DNA of 64,000 bases from Stercorarius parasiticus (taxonomy: Eukaryota > Chordata > Aves > Charadriiformes > Stercorariidae), in assembly GCA_013396915.1 (NCBI GenBank), contig VWZL01004340.1, forward strand, positions 310,001-374,000, given 5' to 3'. Shown here one piece after another: positions 60,701 to 64,000 of this stretch. Positions within the stretch are counted from its first letter, which is position 1. Each line of letters begins with the position of its first letter. A program made the translations under genes and the position numbers. Below the pieces are notes generated by a model. It was not told the origin of the DNA, ran no database searches, and was given only the letters and a program-made list of their open reading frames with translations.

Positions 60701-62620
60701 GACCTCTGCAAACACAGCAAAGGAACTGTCCTGAAGAGCTACAGTGTAAATCTAGGACTAGAAATTTTAGAGCAATTTGATAAAACAAACAGATGGTGAA
60801 GGAGAAGATAACAGTGAGGTGATCGCAGCAGTTGGCATTGAAGCACGTTAGTGCCGGGAAACCTGACTCAGAGTACCTTTATGAGGGTTTCCCATACCTC
60901 ACCTCTCAACTTTCTGGATGAAATACATCTCACTCAGTAAAAAGACCCATATTTCTCCTAACTAGTTCAGTCTTTGAGAGCTTCTTTGGGACTGAAATTC
61001 AAGCTGGGTGGTTTTCTTAGATAGCATCTTAAATAACAAGGGCTGATGAGCCTGAAGGCAACTTCCATTGATGCTATTTTCCTTGGCATTGCAGGACTTA
61101 GCTGCTTGGCCTGGCAACTATGTTACGGAGGCCAGTTCCAGCACCCCCCAAAAAATCCACTTAAAAAGCAATGAGAGCTTTTGGCCACCATATTTATAAC
61201 CAATTGGGATTAACTGATGCAGCAAATGATAAGATTGATGCAATTTAATGGATGTGTTGGCATGCAGGGATATTTCTGTGGGGTGCGTTGTTGTGGTTGC
61301 CCTTGTGAGTCAGAGCGTCTCTCCTAAATTTTTGTGACTGCCGTTTCAGAGCGTACCCCATAGGAGACTACCCTTGCAAGACCAAATCAGCTGCTGCCAT
61401 TATGTTGATGATCATGAATAACCTGGATCCCTCGGTGGCTCAGGTAAGGTACAGTGAAAATAAGGAAGCTGGATTTATAGGGCAGCAGCAAATGTGCAAG
61501 TTACTTCCTGTGTGTGCTCTCACACAGAAACTGAAGAATGTAGGCGTATAGGTGAAATTAATCCTTGTGCAGATGATCCTTCTTCCATGGATTGAATAGG
61601 ATTTTACTTGTTCATAGGCCTTTCGCTGGTTCTGTTCTCCAAGGTACGTGCCAGTCCCTGTACCTGTAGAGCAGGCTGGTGTGTGTTAGCTGAGCAGCCC
61701 AATTTCAGTAGTGCCAAGGCAACCTCCTTACGGAGCGATGTGCTAACATGGACATTTCTGCGAGGCTAAGCCTGCAAGGGACTAATGGTGATTCTATACT
61801 TTCTTGTGGTTATGTCTTGATTCCTGAGGTTTGGGATCTTTTGTATTAAGTTCTTTAGTTTCCTGCTGTGTGCAGTTGTTAGTCCTGCACAGTGGGTCCT
61901 GGTCCTCGCTCAGACCTCTGAGGTCTCCTGCAACACCAACAAGGTTCACTCCAGCTCCCCCCATATACAGGAGGTTGGTCACCATCTGAGAGACAGGCAG
62001 AGCTCAGCTCTAGTACACTGCACCTACAACGTGTTAAAAAATTAGTGCTAATGCTTCCTGTACCTTTGAAAGCTTGTCCCTCAAGGACAGATTTGCCGGA
62101 TGAATACAGGACCAAAGTCCATCCTTACAAGCACTACCCAGTGTAATGTGTGTTTTTGCAAATGGCAGGGGAGAGGCCATGCATCTATGCCTTGCTGGTC
62201 GTAGACTCTTCCAACTGTAAATGCCAGTAGCAACCAAACTGTAAGCTTGCTCAGACCCTGTTTAAGGGATTTTACGGGGATGTCTGTCTGTTACAGAAAC
62301 TGCAGTCCAGGAATCACTTTGTAGCATTCTGCATCCAAGACACCATTGTAACAATAACAAACATCTCCTTTTGAAAAAGAATTTTTCTTTTTCTTTCTTA
62401 AACTATTGCTTTTATGATGGAATTTTCTGATTTCAAGAATCTACAGTGTTGAGGCAATAAGCTATAGAAAAGATTTATTACTGAGATTTAAAAAAATAGC
62501 TTGGAGATAGTGAAATGTTTCACAAAAGTGTTTGCCTTATCGTTAAATTGCCTTTTGCAGTTTCCTCAGGAGCTTGTCACTTACGGAGGAAACGGGCAAG
62601 TCTTCAGCAACTGGGCGCAG
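51654..62620 (+). CDS. UROC1: Urocanate hydratase, N-terminal 137 residues (continues past right edge)
   Basis: Urocanase is the cytosolic, NAD+-dependent enzyme that hydrates urocanate to imidazolone propionate, the second step of histidine degradation, mainly in liver. Four exons splice in frame (phases 0, 2, 0, 0) into 411 coding bases. Diagnostic motifs are GLPLYPLPENRGR, PHAPVRTPNLT, LALRNALRYFPPE, YGHIYMYRF-PDIEMRAYPI, AAAIMLMIMNNLDP-VAQFPQELVTYGGNGQVFSNWAQ. Gly126 and Gly127 of the YGG motif fall at the position annotated as the NAD+ contact in urocanases. The animal enzyme has about 676 residues, so roughly four fifths lies outside. No exon carrying the next expected segment (FWLTMFYLSK-like) was found up to 64000. 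The gene diverges from the netrin-4-like gene upstream. Confidence 0.97.
54225..54760 (+). repeat. Interspersed repeat of unidentified family, copy B
   Basis: This C/T-rich stretch shares GGCTTAGGGGCTTCATTTAA with following GCTCAGGCCTGGG, a GGAGATGTA/TAGATGTG block and GTGCCTAGCTATGGGCTGC with copy A in reverse orientation. The 3' part (54480-54760) has repeated CCTGG/GACCTG words. It lies in UROC1 intron 1. Confidence 0.55.
57879..57977. repeat. Perfect 44-bp inverted repeat (hairpin) with 11-base loop
   Basis: The left arm 57879-57922 (ATACTCCCTATTGCC to TTTGCAAAG) and right arm 57934-57977 are exact reverse complements. The loop is TACAGTGCGTC. The right arm is continuous with the coding-like remnant that follows to 58.4 kb. 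The left arm is therefore an inverted copy of one end of that remnant. A transcript from either strand could fold into a 44-bp perfect stem. Confidence 0.97.
57934..58400 (-). pseudogene. Degraded coding-like remnant of unidentified origin
   Basis: On the minus strand from about 58225 to 57934 one frame reads as plausible protein broken by a single stop, with segments such as VLAIQKRDLSPALRDKL, DVLGLSFIKDSLPLA and FIDAPGITSKLAKV, then DDAMWLILPIAFKDV. Further upstream (to about 58400) similar-looking protein continues in shifted frames with stops. The composition looks like a real former gene, not random intron. I cannot name the family. It could be a retrocopy of a host gene, an old viral or retroelement piece, or chance. 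It is non-functional as a protein here. It lies in UROC1 intron 1, antisense to UROC1, and ends at the hairpin. Confidence 0.45.
58629..58759 (+). CDS. UROC1: UROC1 coding exon 2
   Basis: The 131-base exon follows a T-rich tract ending TTTGGCAG and stops at GTAAGG. It encodes LALRNALRYFPPEIQKK, a segment ending EFAEELRLYGHIYMYRF, and FPDIEM plus AG of the next arginine codon. It is strongly conserved with the animal enzyme. Confidence 0.97.
58760..61349 (+). other. UROC1 intron 2 (2.6 kb)
   Basis: Nothing beyond ordinary intronic sequence and a T-run near 60436 was recognised. Confidence 0.85.
61350..61443 (+). CDS. UROC1: UROC1 coding exon 3
   Basis: The 94-base exon lies between GTTTCAG and GTAAGG. 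Its first A completes the arginine codon, followed by AYPIGDYPCKTKSAAAIML and MIMNNLDPSVAQ. Phase 0 at the end. Confidence 0.97.
61444..62560 (+). other. UROC1 intron 3 (1.1 kb)
   Basis: No repeat or additional exon recognised. Confidence 0.85.
62561..62620 (+). CDS. UROC1: UROC1 coding exon 4
   Basis: The 20-codon exon lies between TTTTGCAG and GTAGGA and encodes FPQELVTYGG then NGQVFSNWAQ. It contains the glycine pair that contacts NAD+ in urocanases. It is phase 0 at both ends. Confidence 0.97.
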
Positions 62621-64000
62621 GTAGGACATTGCTGCTTTTGCAACTTGTTTCACAAAACCAGTTTCACCCTCCCCCACGCACGTTCTGCTTAGGCAGTTTG
62701 TGATAATTCTTGGCAGTCGTTGTCTCAAAATACTCCAAAGCATCCTGTCTGGATAGAGGAATGCTCGGTTACGAACTGCATAGACAGGGAGAGCTTTATT
62801 TAGTAAAGTGAGCACAGACAGCCCAACAGAAATACTAAACATAATACCGTAAACATTGTTACACATAAGCATTGTGATGTAAAGACCAGATTTTTGTCTT
62901 TCTCTGATACATTTGTATATGCCTGTGTATTTTGCACAGATAATTTTAGAGTCAAAGTGAATTCTAGGAAACAAAAAAGCGTATCTTTTGCTTGCTTGTT
63001 TCTGGTACTTTTGCAACATTTTTCATGAGAAGTAGTGGAATAAAAAAAGAAAAAAAGGTTTTGATTTAAGCAAGTGCAACCCTGAGTCATTTTCCAAGCA
63101 AATCAGATTAGCTGTAAATATTTACATGCTAGCTGGCCAGATCATAGTGCCCTTTACTGTCAGGCCTAGCAACGTTATCCCTGATCTTCTGAGGATAATG
63201 GCAGGATAAAAGCCTGTCAAAAATTAGAGCTGGGATGTTTAAGGCGTGGTTGTATAATCTCTGTTCTCCTTCTCTATCCAAAAATGGCAATAAACAAACT
63301 TGCTTTAATCCAGGTACTGCAAAATGCACGTGGGAAACATTTTCATGAGATCTTTACCATCAGCAACATATTTAGACTTACATTTTGTATGAGCTCAATT
63401 TATTCTCTCAAGAAAAAGAAATGCTCTGTGTCTGAATGCTCTACAGGTGTGTGGTGGCAGGAGGAACATTTAATGAACAACCATCCTGAGTGTCTGTGGA
63501 AAGGCATGAATGTGGTTATTGTGAACACCAAAACCACATAATTCCTGCAGCCTCTGGTATGCCCCAAGGCCACAGAGTGGGGACAGGTGGAGATGTGGCA
63601 TTGAGTTTTGCATTGCAGAACAGAAATGGCACAGGTAGAAAGGTACATCACCCCGAAGGGCGGCATCACTCCCGAATGCTGGGAAGATAGTGATTTCTGA
63701 TTCTGGACCTTCCGATGCTGGACCATATTCTCACCAAAAAGGAGGGGCTGGTGGGTAATGTGAAGTTCAAGCCACTGCAGTGACTATGAAATGGTGGAGT
63801 TCAAGATCCTTAGGGCAGTGAGGAGGGTGCACAGCAAGCTCACTACCCTGGACTTCAGGAGAGCAGACTTCGGCCTCTTCAGGCATCTGCTTGGTAGAGT
63901 ACCACGGGATAAAGCCCTGTGGAGAAAGGGGCCCAAGAAAGCTGGTTAATATTCAAGGATCACCTCCTCTAAGCTCAGGAGTGATGCATCCCAACCTAGG
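62621..64000 (+). other. UROC1 intron 4 (partial)
   Basis: About 1.1 kb of unremarkable sequence followed by the CR1 ORF2 fragment at the edge. The minus-strand 158-codon open frame at 62543-63019 overlaps exon 4 in antisense and has no recognisable family motifs. Confidence 0.8.
63725..64000 (+). mobile_element. CR1-type LINE ORF2 fragment, decayed, running off the right edge
   Basis: In the plus frames this reads KKEGLVGNVK, then after a small internal loss EMVEFKILRAVRRVHSKL, LTTLDFRRADFGLF and LLGRVPRDKAL. These are the motifs of the avian CR1 ORF2 linker between endonuclease and reverse transcriptase. Frameshifts and a stop follow (GTTAAT near 63943), so it is not functional. It lies in UROC1 intron 4. 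Confidence 0.75.

Noticed and set aside
62543..63019. 158-codon minus-strand frame across UROC1 exon 4
   Set aside because: Antisense to a conserved exon; composition is that of intron and no motif was recognised.
1..64000. CRISPR arrays, operons, bacterial promoters, tRNA or rRNA genes
   Set aside because: This is an intron-rich vertebrate sequence; I found no tRNA-like cloverleaf, rRNA similarity or spaced direct-repeat array.

Overview
This is a vertebrate nuclear window, most likely from a bird. It has long introns with GT-AG junctions and one CpG-rich block. It also carries CR1 retrotransposon copies whose 3' ends bear the ATTCTGTG/ATTCTATG-type octamer repeats typical of avian CR1. Two single N characters sit at homopolymers. 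Nothing in it looks prokaryotic.

Two genes diverge from a shared upstream region. On the minus strand, from about 48.25 kb down past base 1, lies a netrin-4-type secreted basement-membrane gene. I could place eight coding exons: 48187-48253, 40829-41370, 27436-27699, 11383-11509, 10653-10841, 2739-2952, 1827-1963 and 743-811. They splice in a continuous phase chain and encode a signal peptide, a laminin N-terminal (LN) domain, laminin-type EGF (LE) repeats, a linker and the start of the C-terminal netrin (C345C) domain. The rest of C345C lies beyond the left edge. The protein resembles vertebrate netrin-4 but carries many substitutions. Together with its neighbour, this suggests a netrin-4 paralogue rather than NTN4 itself.

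On the plus strand, from 51654 past base 64000, lies the 5' part of urocanate hydratase (UROC1). Its first four coding exons (51654-51779, 58629-58759, 61350-61443, 62561-62620) encode the N-terminal 137 residues, up to the NAD+-contacting YGG motif. The two start codons are 3.4 kb apart in opposite directions, with a CpG island at about 48.54-49.67 kb on the netrin side.

The remainder is intron and intergenic DNA. It holds a nested CR1 pair (36.5-37.1 kb), a CR1 ORF2 fragment at the right edge, faint older LINE and MIR-like relics, and two oppositely oriented copies of one unidentified repeat family (15.5 and 54.2 kb). It also holds an exact 60-bp-period minisatellite that stays open in frame (29.2 kb). 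In UROC1 intron 1 there is a decayed coding-like remnant on the minus strand (about 57.9-58.4 kb), one end of which forms a perfect 44-bp inverted repeat.

The two genes do not share a biochemical pathway: one is extracellular matrix and the other is cytosolic histidine catabolism. However, human NTN4 sits beside AMDHD1 and HAL, the other histidine-degradation genes. A netrin-4 relative beside UROC1 therefore looks like the second half of a duplicated ancestral block. This is the most interesting point of the window.
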